DNA of 64,000 nt. Source: Aquatica leii (lineage: Eukaryota; Arthropoda; Insecta; Coleoptera; Lampyridae). This document shows, in pieces, positions 1 to 10,260 of this stretch (positions within the stretch are counted from its first letter, which is position 1; each line of letters starts with the position of its first letter). Location: NCBI GenBank assembly GCA_035610365.1, contig CM069433.1:189108760-189172759 (forward strand), given 5' to 3'. A program made the translations under genes and the position numbers. The notes below the pieces were generated by a model that worked only from the letters and a program-made list of their open reading frames with translations, was not told where the DNA came from and did no database searches.

Positions 1-2035
1 ACTTTCTTAAGATAATTAAAAAAAACTTGCCGTTTAAACGCAATAAATATGGGTAAATAGAAAGTAGATTACAACGTATACTAAGAAATCAGATATAGCG
101 TAAATAATTTAACATGGCGGAGCTAAATTACAAACATTAAAACAACTGAAACAAAATTTATGTGTACTTTCTTAACATACCTACATTTAAAAACAGAGCA
201 CATAATTTTTAGGTAACTTGCATTAAACAAACGACCCCTAATATTACTTATTCCAAACACGGTATCATCTAAACTAAAGGGTGGAATACTGTTTGTCAAC
301 CACCACTGCGTAATTTAAATAAATTATTATTAAAACAAATATCTCTTCAGATTGTATTTAACAAACTATAAGAAAATTTGAGTTTTTAAATTAAATTTAA
401 ATTGTTTTTTAACTTTAATGCCTACACAGCGCAGGTTTTTGCTTTATGTTGATTATGATCATAAACAGCAACTGCAAATGACTTAACCGAAATGTCACTT
501 GAACTGGAAATATTGCGAATTTTATTACCGCCGAGGATTAAATCGGTACGGGTTATAATAAAACTTTTTAATTGGGAACGTAGAACGTTAAAACGCCCCT
601 TTACTCTTTTTGTAATAGAATGCAAAACGATGTTTACAAGTTTTTGACGCGTACCAATACGTTTTCAATAGGGTTTCAATTTTACGCGTATTTATTATTT
701 AATGTGTGTAGAATTTGCTCACTTTTTCTTGTTAACAACTTTTCGATCAATACAACTTTAAGTGCGCTATATATTTTTAAATTGAACGTGAAAAAATTGT
801 TTTTTTATCGGTATTATACGTAATTGAATGTAACAAAAATTAAAAAAATGATAAAATTTTTAAGTTTGGATTTGGAAAAACAATTATATCTTGTAATGTA
901 ATCGTATCAAAATCGTTTTATTTTTAGGTCTACACTGACAATAAATATTCGATAACGATCGACAATAATGTAAAATATTCATATGTTACTGTATAGAAAG
1001 TTTTCTCTTAAACCAAATTTCCTTTTCAAATACTATTGACAAACCGCTTACTTGAATTTCTTAGATACAAAATAAATATTTTTCTCTTGAAAAATCTTGA
1101 TTTATTTTTACGGTCAAATAAAATCCGAACGAGGTAATTTCACTGTTTATTTGCAATAAATCAAAATTTAACCCAACCATAAAATATTTGAAAAATTTTC
1201 TAACGTTTTCAAATATTTAATCTTCTTCGTGGTAATACAAAAGATTAACAAAATGCGATCAAAAGGATTGTTTGCTCGTGTTATGGCAAAAATTATTCTT
1301 TTACAATTACATTCCTTATGTAAAGAATTTTGGTTTTGTAAATAGCGTTTGTGCATAATATAAGTATAAGTATTAAAGACAAACATAGCTTTAATTTTTT
1401 TTTATTTAATTAGCATTATTCTGTACTTACTCCAAAGATAAAACTTTAGGTTGAAAATTGTTTGTAATACAAATTTAATTTTCTCAATGGAATACTAAAA
1501 TAAAATCTAAATTGAGTTTATCTTTAGTCTATAGAAACACGAGTCATTATTACATAATTTGAAGAAAATTAGTTTATTCGCATGGATCAGCAGTGACTTT
1601 CGAAAAAACTTTTACGATACTTATACAGTTTAATGTTTATATAATACTTTTACAAAATTGGGATTGCTATTTTTCCGTGAGCCTCTTACATTTCAACGTT
1701 TAACAAGATCTGAAAACATTTTCTATGTAGAATCGATTTTTTAAATTACACTCCTTAACGAAAGATACGAATCTAAAAGTAAATGATTTGTAATCGTTTT
1801 TAACATTAGCACCTAATGCTGGTAACAATGAATGCAATTTAGAAACATAAAGAAAATGTAACTACCGGCAGTATGTAATAATGTAATTTGTTTTATTACC
1901 AAAATCATTTCGGGTGCGTTTTTATCATTACTGCTGTTCGCTGAAATGAGTTACTTTTTGTATTTAAATAATATAAATTATATTTAATACATAGACTAAA
2001 TTAACCAATAAATAATAAATTTAGTATACTCTAAA
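1..2035. other. Unannotated AT-rich DNA
   Basis: I see no gene here. Reading frames are short (about 60-70 codons) and resemble no family I recognise. The composition is AT-rich with many A and T runs, as in the other non-coding stretches of the window. Confidence 0.6.
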
Positions 2036-2100
2036 TACAGTACACGCCGCTTATTAGCATCGCGGATAATGTTATCGCGTTATTAAATCAACTTAAATGT
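2036..2100 (+). repeat. Tigger/pogo-like terminal repeat, left copy
   Basis: A TA dinucleotide is followed by CAGTACACGCCGCTTATT and then a CGGATAATGTTATCGC-like stretch. The inverse complement of the same sequence ends at 6758, again bounded by TA. CAGTA ends with a TA duplication are typical of pogo/Tigger-type Tc1-mariner elements. No matching transposase lies between the two ends, so this could be a MITE end or a relic. The repeat is seen directly; the family is inferred from the tip only. Confidence 0.55.
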
Positions 2101-2104
2101 TATC

Positions 2105-2427
2105 CAAAAACAAATGAAGATTTAATGTCAAAGCTGAAAACTTTACCAAACTCATATAGGCAGCAGCATAAAAGAACAAACGCTCAATCTTATCTGAAAA
2201 ACCTAACGCTAGACGAAGGAACCGATTATTGGATTTCGAGAGCTACCAAGAGAATAAAAAAATCCATATCGTCAATACCACTACTTAAACTATAAAACGG
2301 TTTATGGGCCAAAAACAATAACCAAAAAGCTGATTTGTTTTTCGAAGATTTAACAGCCATCTTCACTCCTGACAAAACACAAGCGAATAACACCTTGATA
2401 GAAGTGGTCAAATTTTTTCCGATGTTT
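2105..2427 (+). pseudogene. Jockey-clade LINE fragment, region between endonuclease and reverse transcriptase
   Basis: The + strand encodes the linker that in jockey-type non-LTR retrotransposons lies just before the reverse transcriptase. Landmarks are ATKRIKKSISSIPLL, then after a TAA stop at 2293-2295 GLWAKNNNQKADLFFEDL and TAIFTPD. The usual family pattern is a W-x-ATK-x-IK block, a D-G-x-WA block, then KAD-LF and FTP. The fragment ends abruptly at about 2427 where an inverted-repeat element begins. The downstream half of the same type of LINE resumes in the same orientation near 7805, so this is probably the 5' half of one split copy. The upstream endonuclease domain is absent. Confidence 0.6.
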
Positions 2428-2811
2428 TTAGCTAAGAAATACTAATTCCCAAAAAAATGTATATCATAATGCAAAGCTTAATGTTTAACTTAGGTATTAA
2501 GGTAAAAATTATGACAGTTGATGTTCAAATACGCCCAAAATTTAAAATGTATTGAAACACAAAATTTGAAAAATTCAAATGAAACAATGGTTTACATTAT
2601 ATTCACCTCTTGTAGGTAACAATTTTAATACATTTTATAATGCAAAACAAGCAATATTTGTGATTACAAGTGCACAAAACATGAAATAAATATTGCTTTT
2701 TCCAAATGGTCCTCTAGTGGCCGTTATTGGAACCCATTTTATTTCACCGGTTTTTTGATAGACGACACAACATGAATACAACTTTGGTACTATTTTTAAA
2801 ACTTGTTGTTG
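2428..2811 (+). repeat. Left arm of a long inverted repeat, outer part
   Basis: This stretch matches the inverse complement of about 7330-7733. Shared blocks include AAGAAATAC at the outer edge, the GGGCGTATTTG/CAAATACGCCC region, TCCTCTAGTGG and AATGGGTTCCAATAAC-like sequence. The arm is interrupted at its inner side by the piggyBac element at 2816-5197 and continues at 5202-5285. Total arm length before that insertion is about 465 bp. No terminal motif lets me name the element family. Confidence 0.7.
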
Positions 2812-3186
2812 TTAACCCATTAGCGCATACAGTCCCTTAAAAGGGACAGCGGTATTTGTGGTTCTAGTCGGCGTGTACAACGACTAACCTAACCTCAAAC
2901 CGGCTTTTATGTGTATTTGAAGTGTGTGTGTTTATTGGTGACTTCTAATGTGTTAAATACACTTCCTGCTTATTAGATATTCCAACTTAAACAAAAAATG
3001 AACCCAAGCTTCTACAGCACAAGGCGCGGAGTGTTAGTTTATTGAAAATTATGGACAATTCATAGTTTAGAAGTGTCAAATCCGTATCTTAAAATATTGC
3101 TAAAGTACTGTAATATTGCATTACTAACGCACTGAGACCATTTGTTCATTCTAATGTGACTTAATTGGGCCCTAAAGCTCGTGTAC

Positions 3187-3212
3187 CTTTAAAGGGACGG
3201 TGCGCATAATGG
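3187..3212 (-). repeat. Internal inverted copy of the element A terminus
   Basis: Read on the minus strand, 3187-3212 gives CCATTATGCGCACCGTCCC followed by TTTAAAG. The left terminus at 2817-2842 reads CCATTAGCGCATACAGTCCC followed by TTAAAAG. This second, inverted copy of the end lies directly in front of the probable start codon at 3209. It could be a transposase-binding site able to autoregulate the promoter. The similarity is seen; the role is inferred. Confidence 0.5.
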
Positions 3213-5144
3213 CTACTTTTCTTGAAAATCAATTATTATTCCAGCCTGCCTCGTCATGAATTGATAGCAGCTCTAGAAGATGCGGAAATCAATTCTTCGG
3301 ATATTTACATTGCTCCATCCGACGGCGGACAGAAAACCGACCAAGACAGTGATCGTTCAGATGATGAGCATGAGGAAAATGTCAACCATTTGGGTCATGC
3401 AATGTTGCAATCGGAAGCTGAGGTTATTTTATATCATAACTCACAACCTGGAACAGGTTCAGATCAGCCAGAAAATTTACCTTACGACATGGAAGACTCA
3501 AGTGATGATGACCTGTCCCTCCTATCTTTTGTACAGCCAGAATCTACCTCACCAGAGGAACAAGGAGCAAAAAAGAGAAAATTAGCGAAGAAGAACAAAT
3601 CAGCTACTACCACAACTAATAAAAAGGAGCCACCAAAGAAAGAAGAAATCAAATAGGACAAACGGGAACCTCACTATGCGTTGAATACTCACTGTCTGCC
3701 CAAGGGTCCACCAGCGGATGTGCACAATAAACAGTCATTTGTAGAATTCTTTTCCCTTTTTTTTAACAACAACTTTGGGAAAAAACGCAAATCAACCCTT
3801 AAACTTAACCAAAGAAGAGTTGTACGTTTTCTTTGGTGGTCTGCTATTGTCTGGTTACGGAAAACACACTAACAAGAGAATGTATTGGGCCCGAGAAGTT
3901 GATGTTTCGAAAATTTTATCAGACAGTATGCGGCTGAATAGGTTTGAATTGATATTACGAAATTTGCACCTCAATTCTAAAATTAACAAAAACGATAAAC
4001 TTTATTAACTAAAACCGCTCATTTCAAATCTAAATGACAACTTCAAAACGTTTGGTGGATTAGAAGAGAATTTGAGCATAGACGAGAGTATGATTCCGTA
4101 TTATGGTAAACATTACGCAAAGCAATATATCAAAGGAAAGCCCATCAGGTTTGGCTTTAAAAACTGGGCCTTGTGTACTGACAACGGATATATGGTGCAT
4201 TTGATTTATATACTGGGAAATCAACAGAAACCAGTAAATATGACTTTGAATTAGGTGGCCAAGTAGTTCTTTCTTTAGTAGAGCTTGCAAATATACCTGG
4301 TAATGAAGGATACAAGCTCTACTTCGACAACTATTTCACATCTGTGAATTTATTGACTAATCTTGCCGATTATGGATATTGTGCCAGCGGATCACTTCGA
4401 GATAATCGTTTAGAAAACTGTCCACTGAAGGGTTTAAACCAAAATAAGATGTGGAAAGCAAGAAAACGTGGTCATTTTGAGTACAACTTTTCTAAGAAGG
4501 TGGCCGTGGTTTAGTGGAAGGACAATAAAATCGTTTGTGTTGCAACAAATTTTAATAGTATTCAAACAAAGAGTGTCCTACGATATTCTGGAAACGAGAA
4601 ATCAAAAATAGCTGTGCCCCAACCAAACATTATAAATAGTTATAATAAAGGAATGGGGGGAGTTGATAAATTTGATGGGATGGTAGCAATTTACAGAACC
4701 AGGATCCGACAACGGAAATGGTGGTGGCCAATATTTGCATATTTATTTGACGTCAGTGTTGTAAATGTCTGGCTACTAATGCGTAAAATTCATCCTAACG
4801 ATCCGGTGTCTAAAAGCTTACTCAATTTTAGGAGAAACTTGTGTTTGATTCTATCAAACACATACGGTATGAAGTCTGTTAAGGGTAAACAACCTCCTAA
4901 ACCTATTCGAGAAGTGAGGTATGACGAGAGGAGTCATATTGTCGATTATTGTCCAACGGATTGTAGATGTACCACGTGTGGCAAAAAGGTCAATTTTATT
5001 TGTTTCAAGTATAATGTGGAACTACATCTCAAAAATTGTTTTAGGCAATATCATACCTTATTGGAACTTCTGAAAACTTTTGTGAAAATAAACTTTTTTT
5101 TGTTTTTGTTTTTGATTTGGTTTCGAGTCCCACTACTATCCTAA
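3209..5144 (+). pseudogene. piggyBac-like transposase A, degenerate
   Basis: This encodes a DDD transposase of the piggyBac (DDE_Tnp_1_7) type, now broken. Order: an acidic N-terminal part (about 3240-3560), a basic linker, the conserved NTHCLPKGPP block (3681), then EELYVFFGGLLLSGY (about 3805). The first catalytic aspartate is in SIDESMIPYYG (about 4076), the second in YFDNYFTS (about 4323) and the third in GGVDKFDGM (about 4659). The C-terminal cysteine-rich end, with CPTDCRCTTCG, lies near 4954-4983. Damage: an ATG at 3209 gives only a short frame before a shift near 3240, an in-frame TAG at 3654-3656, a frameshift near 3777, a TAA at 4006-4008, a frameshift near 4200 and a TAG at 4512-4514. 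All three aspartates survive, which suggests loss of function through scattered mutations rather than early catalytic change. Confidence 0.85.
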
Positions 5145-5201
5145 TGAAGCAAAAAATCGTTGTACAATGATTCCCATAAACCTTATGCACTAATGGGTTA
5201 A

Positions 5202-5285
5202 TTAGATTTTATTTTGTAATGGAGTCGAAGCGTAGCTGAATTTGCCATTCTATTTTTCATTAAAAATTGCATTTCGTTCTAGCGA
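5202..5285 (+). repeat. Left arm of the long inverted repeat, inner part
   Basis: This continues the arm interrupted by element A. ATTAGATTTTATTTTGTAAT and the following AGCGTAGCTGA region are the inverse complement of 7262-7330 (TCAGCTACGCT, ATTACAAAATAAAATCTAAT). This shows that element A inserted within the arm. Confidence 0.7.
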
Positions 5286-6157
5286 ATTTTGATTATTTTT
5301 TTATTTTTATGATAAAAATTTTATAATAATTTTATAATACAATATTAATTTTTTTAAATATAATAAAGGAAATTGCTCGAGTTTTGTAGCATTGCATTTC
5401 AGATCGAATATCTTTGTAATATTACAATTTTTTTAGTATTACAAAGATACCATAAAGTAAATAAAAAAGCTTTTTTTTGCATTTGTGATGTAATAAAACA
5501 TGTTCAAAGTTTCATATCTAAAATGTAGGTATGTAAGTTAACTACAGTTTATTTTTTGTTGAATGAAAATATATACTTATTCTGATTTTTCTAGTAGAAC
5601 GGTTTAATCTAAAATCTTTAATAAATTCTTGGTCATAATCTTTCACAGTGTCTATAAAGTTATTCTATGTAATTTTCTTCTAAAACCTTTTTCTGAATCA
5701 GGGTTTTGTAATGCTGTCTATTCAGGAGAAGAAAAGATTTTAGATTCGTCTGAATAAAAAATAACATTCTTTAAGAATTACAGAAACCGTTGTGGAGTAA
5801 CACCATCAGAAATTTGAATCAGAAACGTTATATCCGTTTTACTCTTGGGGGGCCATAGGCGCCATAAAAAATTGTGTCACAAGAAAATGTTGGGGCCTAC
5901 AATATTATCAGTGTTATCGGTTTTATATATTTGCTGTGTATAATATTCAACATTAAAACTTAGGATTTTTGATAACAATAACCACCAAATGATAACAATA
6001 TTCGATATTAAATATATGTTTATTGATTAGAATGCAGTTAATACAGACATCTTGTATCTGATTAACAAGTTATTAATGTAAAAGATGAAATTATATTTAA
6101 AGCAAAAAAATCTCAAAATAAAAGTTATAATAAAAAAAATTTAAAACTCGAATTTAC
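5286..6157. other. AT-rich spacer with a faint Tc1-like trace
   Basis: Mostly AT-rich DNA without a gene. On the minus strand about 5660-5790 encodes NVIFYSDESKIFSSPE, which resembles the W-x-NVIFSDESKF block around the first catalytic aspartate of Tc1-like transposases. The match is one short motif with stops around it, so I treat it as a possible Tc1 trace only. Confidence 0.35.
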
Positions 6158-6690
6158 GGGCCTGTTGCATTAGGTAGGTTGACACCGTTAATAAAAAGAA
6201 ATCAAAAAGAATGATATAATTCTTAATTTACTGTTCTAACAACTACACATTCCTTCTCAGTAATTTGCTGACAGTAAAAACAGAAATAAATACAAAATAA
6301 TGGTATCGTATAATACGTAGTTAAATTAAGGTGTTCTTCTAACTGCAAATTCTTTGCAAGTACATTAAAAATACAAACTAACTCAAAGATAACGTATTTA
6401 CAGATGTTTACATGAAGTAATGTTACGTGAGTCACTCAAAATACTTAAATCAATAAATAACACTGCAAAAATAAAGCTAAATATGCTAAACAAGTATATT
6501 TAGAGTACAATAATTCAATTTTGTACTCCCTTTTCACGCCTATTGTAAAAATTTAGCTAAGGAATTCTAGCAAAATAAGTTATTGTTCAAGTATGAAAGC
6601 CAACCTGAGAAGAAAATTGATAACATAAACTGACATTATGATTGCTATAAACGACGTTTCTTTTATGTAGTAGCATTTGTCCTTCCCGTT
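6158..6690 (+). repeat. Dispersed repeat family R1, copy 1 (longest)
   Basis: It begins GGGCCTGTTGCATTAGG and continues with TTGACACCGTTAATAAAAA. Two other copies share this start: 8826-9125 (+ strand, internally deleted) and about 42960-43205 (minus strand). Copy 1 aligns with copy 3 over the first roughly 235 bp, and with copy 2 over the first 60 bp and again from the GTATTTACAGATGTTTA block to the end. No coding capacity is visible. It behaves like a non-autonomous repeat whose family I cannot name. Confidence 0.65.
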
Positions 6691-6797
6691 CTTTAATAAA
6701 GCGATAACGTTACCCGATTTATAACATAATCCGTGATTTCAATAAGCGGCGTGTACTGTACTTTAATACGAGGGCGTGTACTGTACTTTAATAGGAG
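6690..6797 (-). repeat. Tigger/pogo-like terminal repeat, right copy, with a short tandem duplication
   Basis: The inverse complement reads TA then CAGTACACGCCGCTTATT, matching 2036-2055, and the similarity runs inward for about 50 bp. Just outside, the block GCGTGTACTGTACTTTAATA is repeated in tandem (about 6749-6772 and 6775-6797), so the tip sequence occurs twice. Confidence 0.55.
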
Positions 6798-7261
6798 TTT
6801 TCTTCACAATTTATCAAAAAAGTTTTAATTTTGAAGAAAAGCCGAGGCCTTTTTGAAGGTCACGACCCTTAGCATGCGTCTACAGAGTGTTGCACAAAAA
6901 CGTTTGACATGTATGTTTTCGACGTTTATGATCTACTGGCAACCTTAAAAATAGCTTTTTATTCTAAATTTAGAGAAAAATAACAGGAAAAGCAAATTAA
7001 AGTGTTGACTGTTGACAGCTATTTTGAATAGCTAAACTTATTTAAAATAATAAGCTATTATCACTGTATTTACAAATCAGTATTAGCCTTTTGTATCTTA
7101 AAGACAAAATTATATATTTTGATGCAACTGTTATAGGACCATACATTATACCAAAATAAAAATTGTGTTATACCGCAAACTTCCATGATGCGTTTGCTGT
7201 CTGCATTTACAGCATTTATCAACACCCTTCAATAATAATAATTTAATAGAAGGAAATACAT
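6798..7261. other. Interior of the inverted-repeat element, no gene
   Basis: AT-rich sequence between the Tigger-like tip and the right arm. I see no conserved coding motif or repeat here. Confidence 0.5.
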
Positions 7262-7733
7262 TTTTTAATCAAAAATAGAATGTATAACTCAGCTACGCTT
7301 TTTGCCCATTACAAAATAAAATCTAATTAATACCCACATCATGAATGTGACACAAATTTTAAAAATAGTGCCAAAATTGTGTTCATGTTTCATCTATTAA
7401 AAAAAGCTGTCAACTAAAATGGGTTCCAATAACTGCCACTAGAGGACCATTTTGAAAAAGCAATTTTTATTTAATGTTTTGTGCACTTATAATCACGATT
7501 TTTGCTTGTTTTACATTATAAAATGCATTAAAATGATTGCTTCTAGGAAGTGAATACAATACAAATCATTGTATTATTTGTATTTTTCAAAACTTGTGTT
7601 TCAACCAATTTTAAATTTTGGGCGTATTTGGACAGCAACCGTCATAATTTTTATTTTATTACCTAAGCTAAGCATTAAGATTTGTATTATTACATGAAAT
7701 TTTTTGAAAATAGGTATTTCTTGGCCAAAAAAG
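7262..7733 (-). repeat. Right arm of the long inverted repeat
   Basis: Inverse complement of 2428-2811 plus 5202-5285. Matching blocks run in order across the whole arm, with small insertions and deletions, from the TCAGCTACGCT region to GGTATTTCTTGG at the outer end. Confidence 0.7.
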
Positions 7734-7804
7734 ATTGGCAAACATTTACTAAATATCGACATCAACGCCATCTATACTTCATAATATTTAAATCCCTGCT
7801 CTTA

Positions 7805-8818
7805 ATCAATATTACTAACTAAAGAACAGAAAACATCACCCTTGTCACTACAAAGGAAGCAGTTAGGGAAATAAAAACCAACACTATTTAAAATTTAAAA
7901 AAAGCACCAGGATACGATTTGATCACTGGTAAAATCTTTCGGAAAAGCATAATCATGTGAAAATTTGTAGAAGTAATTATGTTGCCGCCTAACGATATTA
8001 AGTCTTACAGGCCTATCTCCCTGTTGTCAATTGTGTCAAAATTATTCGAAAAACTATTCCTCACGAAATTTAAGCCGCTTATAGAAATGGCAACTTAATA
8101 CCGAATTACCAACTTGCATTTAAACAAAAACATTCAACGATAGATTAAGTACATCAAATCACGGATGTGAAGTTAATAGTAATATGCCTGGAAGAAAAAC
8201 AAATCTGTTCAGCCATATTCCTAGATGTCGCCCAAACCTTTGATAAGATTTGGCATAATGAACTTATATATAAACTTAACAAAATGCTCCCAGATAAATA
8301 TGTATAACATTAACATCATATATTTCCGACAGATTATTCAGACTCAAACAAGAAAATAAATACTCTGAACTAAAAGAGATAAATTCGAGTCTATCTCAGG
8401 GTAGTGTCCTTTACCTACTTTATACTTGGGATTTACCAAATCTAGAAAGAATTACAAGGGCTAGTTTTGTGGATGATGCTGACAGTAAAAACAGATCAAG
8501 ACGTAGCCGTAGGAAGATTACAGGTACCCAGTAACACAATACGAAACTATAAGCTAAAATGTACCCATATTAATTTCACGAACAGAAGTTTAAAAATCCA
8601 CCATTTTTGGACATTAATAGCACCGTAGTACCATACGAAAACAATGCTAAGTACTTTGGCACCAAACTTAGATAGAAAGAACATGTGAAAAAGAAAATAA
8701 GCGAACTAAGGCTAAAATACAAACAACTCTGTTGGCTCATTGAAAGAAAATCAAAATTGCCAATACACAGTAAGATTTTGATCTACAACCAGATATTAAA
8801 GCCAGTTTGGCCAAATAA
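7805..8818 (+). pseudogene. Jockey-clade LINE reverse transcriptase, degenerate and 3' truncated
   Basis: A + strand reverse transcriptase of a jockey-type non-LTR retrotransposon, broken by many stops and shifts. Blocks in order: LKKAPGYDLITGKI (about 7888), SYRPISLLSIVSKLFEKLF (about 8004), LSQGSVL (about 8393), the active-site box SFVDDAD in place of the usual F-A-D-D (about 8462), YFGTKL (about 8650), then KLPIHSKILIYNQILKPVW (about 8756). Jockey ORF2 normally continues for another 80-100 residues after K-P-x-W. Here the match stops at about 8818, a few bases before R1 copy 2. It is in the same orientation as the fragment at 2105-2427 and is probably its missing half. Confidence 0.8.
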
Positions 8819-8825
8819 ATCAAAA

Positions 8826-9125
8826 ATTACGGACCTGTTGCATTAAATAGTTTGTTGACACCGATAATAAAAAAAAACAAAAATAATGGTATGATGTTTA
8901 ATGTATTTACAGATGTTTAAATGAGGTAATGTTACGTAGGCTAGTCAAAATATTTGCTAAACAAATATTTTTAGTACACAATGATTAAATTTTTCACTCG
9001 AAATAAGCATATTGTAAAAATTTAGCGAAAAATGTATAGAAACAAACATGAGAATTGAATTAACAAGATAAACCAAAATTATGATTACTATAAACAATAT
9101 TTTCTCTATGCAGTAATTTTTTAAT
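8826..9125 (+). repeat. Dispersed repeat family R1, copy 2 (deleted form)
   Basis: Starts GGACCTGTTGCATTAAATAG and continues TTGTTGACACCGATAATAAAA, then jumps to the GTATTTACAGATGTTTAAATGA block that lies about 240 bp further in copy 1. It is an internally shortened sister of copy 1 at the broken end of the LINE. Confidence 0.65.
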
Positions 9126-9590
9126 AAATCATTCAATTATTTCTGATACTCTCAAAATTAAATACTTCCATCCATGATCTGTAAATTTTATGATTGTTTG
9201 TTTGCAGTCTCATTTGCATACTGTGCTTTGCTATTACACAACCACTTTACACAATCTTGCTGGGTTTAGTTCTTTTCAGTCTTTGGACAATATGTTGTTT
9301 GTCGAGCAAGTTAAGAGCTTCTGTCTTTTTGTGCAGGGGTAACCTGCTTTAATGTTTACCGACAAAACCTTTAATCTCTTTAATAAACGTAGAGATCCCT
9401 AGATCTCAGTGCAATATTGCTATTTTTAGTGTAGTCCCATAGTTGTATACCATACAGCTAAATGTTTTATTAGAACTTTTAATTTTACGTTTTTGCTTGT
9501 ATTGATGTTATAATTTCTTTTTCTAAATTAACAACCTGTTAATCTGATACACGCTGTATAGTGTATATAAAATATATAGTGTAATGCTAG
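9126..9590. other. No gene seen
   Basis: AT-rich sequence between R1 copy 2 and a GC-richer block. No conserved coding or repeat signature noted. Confidence 0.5.
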
Positions 9591-10260
9591 TCGCTTCCTC
9601 ATGGTGCACTCTGCATAGCATCTGTGCTGGGTTCTCCAGTGCAGATGTGAACTAAATGACTGACACGGGCCTACATTTCACCATGCAATGTTGCTTTTAA
9701 AACGGATACGTTGCTACCCAATACCAGGGTCCAAGCGTGAGTTTGGGTTCTGTGTCAATCGCCGAGACGTATCGTATTCTAACGTAGTAGTAGGCTACGG
9801 GAGGGAACAGTTGCCCAGTAACTGCTATGCTCAAAACAATAGTTACTTTACCCAATTCCAATTGCTCAGTTAAATCTGCTGACTCTGTCTGTGGTGAGAG
9901 AAACGGCTGAGTTCTATTGATGGAAAACGTGGCAAGAAGGACTTGTCCCGTTCGCGGTCCAATACACCTAGAATTAATGTGAGTGACCTTGCGCCGTGGA
10001 CCCATAAAACGTACTGCAATCTACCTTATTCCCATATCCTTTTAGGATGCTGGTGCATTTATACCTATGTAAAAACTGTACAAACACTGAAAGGTAGCGA
10101 ATCGGCAGCAACACGAGTATCCGAGAAAGATAGAGAGTCCTACCGGAGACGTTCGCTATCCGGTGCTCTATCTGTTTGGTGTCGGCCTCTCGGGCGCTTG
10201 GGACCTAGCTATGGCATAAGTTGAGCGCCGAATTACTTCATCGTGCGACATTTGTTCCCC
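9591..10260. other. GC-richer island of unknown nature
   Basis: Composition rises clearly above the surroundings, with many CpG dinucleotides (for example around 10140-10250). A TATATAAAATATATAG stretch precedes it at about 9555. The longest frames are about 100 codons (minus strand 9697-10005, plus strand 9943-10224) and match no family I know. It could be a host 5' exon with promoter, or part of an unrecognised repeat. I cannot choose between these. Confidence 0.35.

Larger units (their letters stand above)
2816..5197 (+). mobile_element. piggyBac-like element A, complete ends, TTAA target duplication
   Basis: The 2382-bp element is bounded by TTAA at 2812-2815 and 5198-5201. Its tips are CCCATTAGCGCATA on the left and, read inward from the right, CCCATTAGTGCATA, so 13 of 14 positions agree. 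Precise TTAA duplication is the hallmark of piggyBac transposition. It carries one degenerate transposase gene on the + strand. It lies inside an arm of an older inverted repeat, whose sequence resumes without a gap after the right TTAA, so the insertion is younger than that element. Divergence between the two tips is low despite the broken gene. Confidence 0.85.

Noticed and set aside
422-625. 67-codon minus-strand frame with a basic N-terminal part
   Set aside because: No family resemblance, no splice or promoter context, and similar-length frames are common by chance in this DNA.
9697-10005. 102-codon minus-strand frame in the GC-richer island
   Set aside because: Longer frames are expected in GC-richer DNA. 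The overlapping plus-strand frame is equally long and neither shows a motif or splice support.
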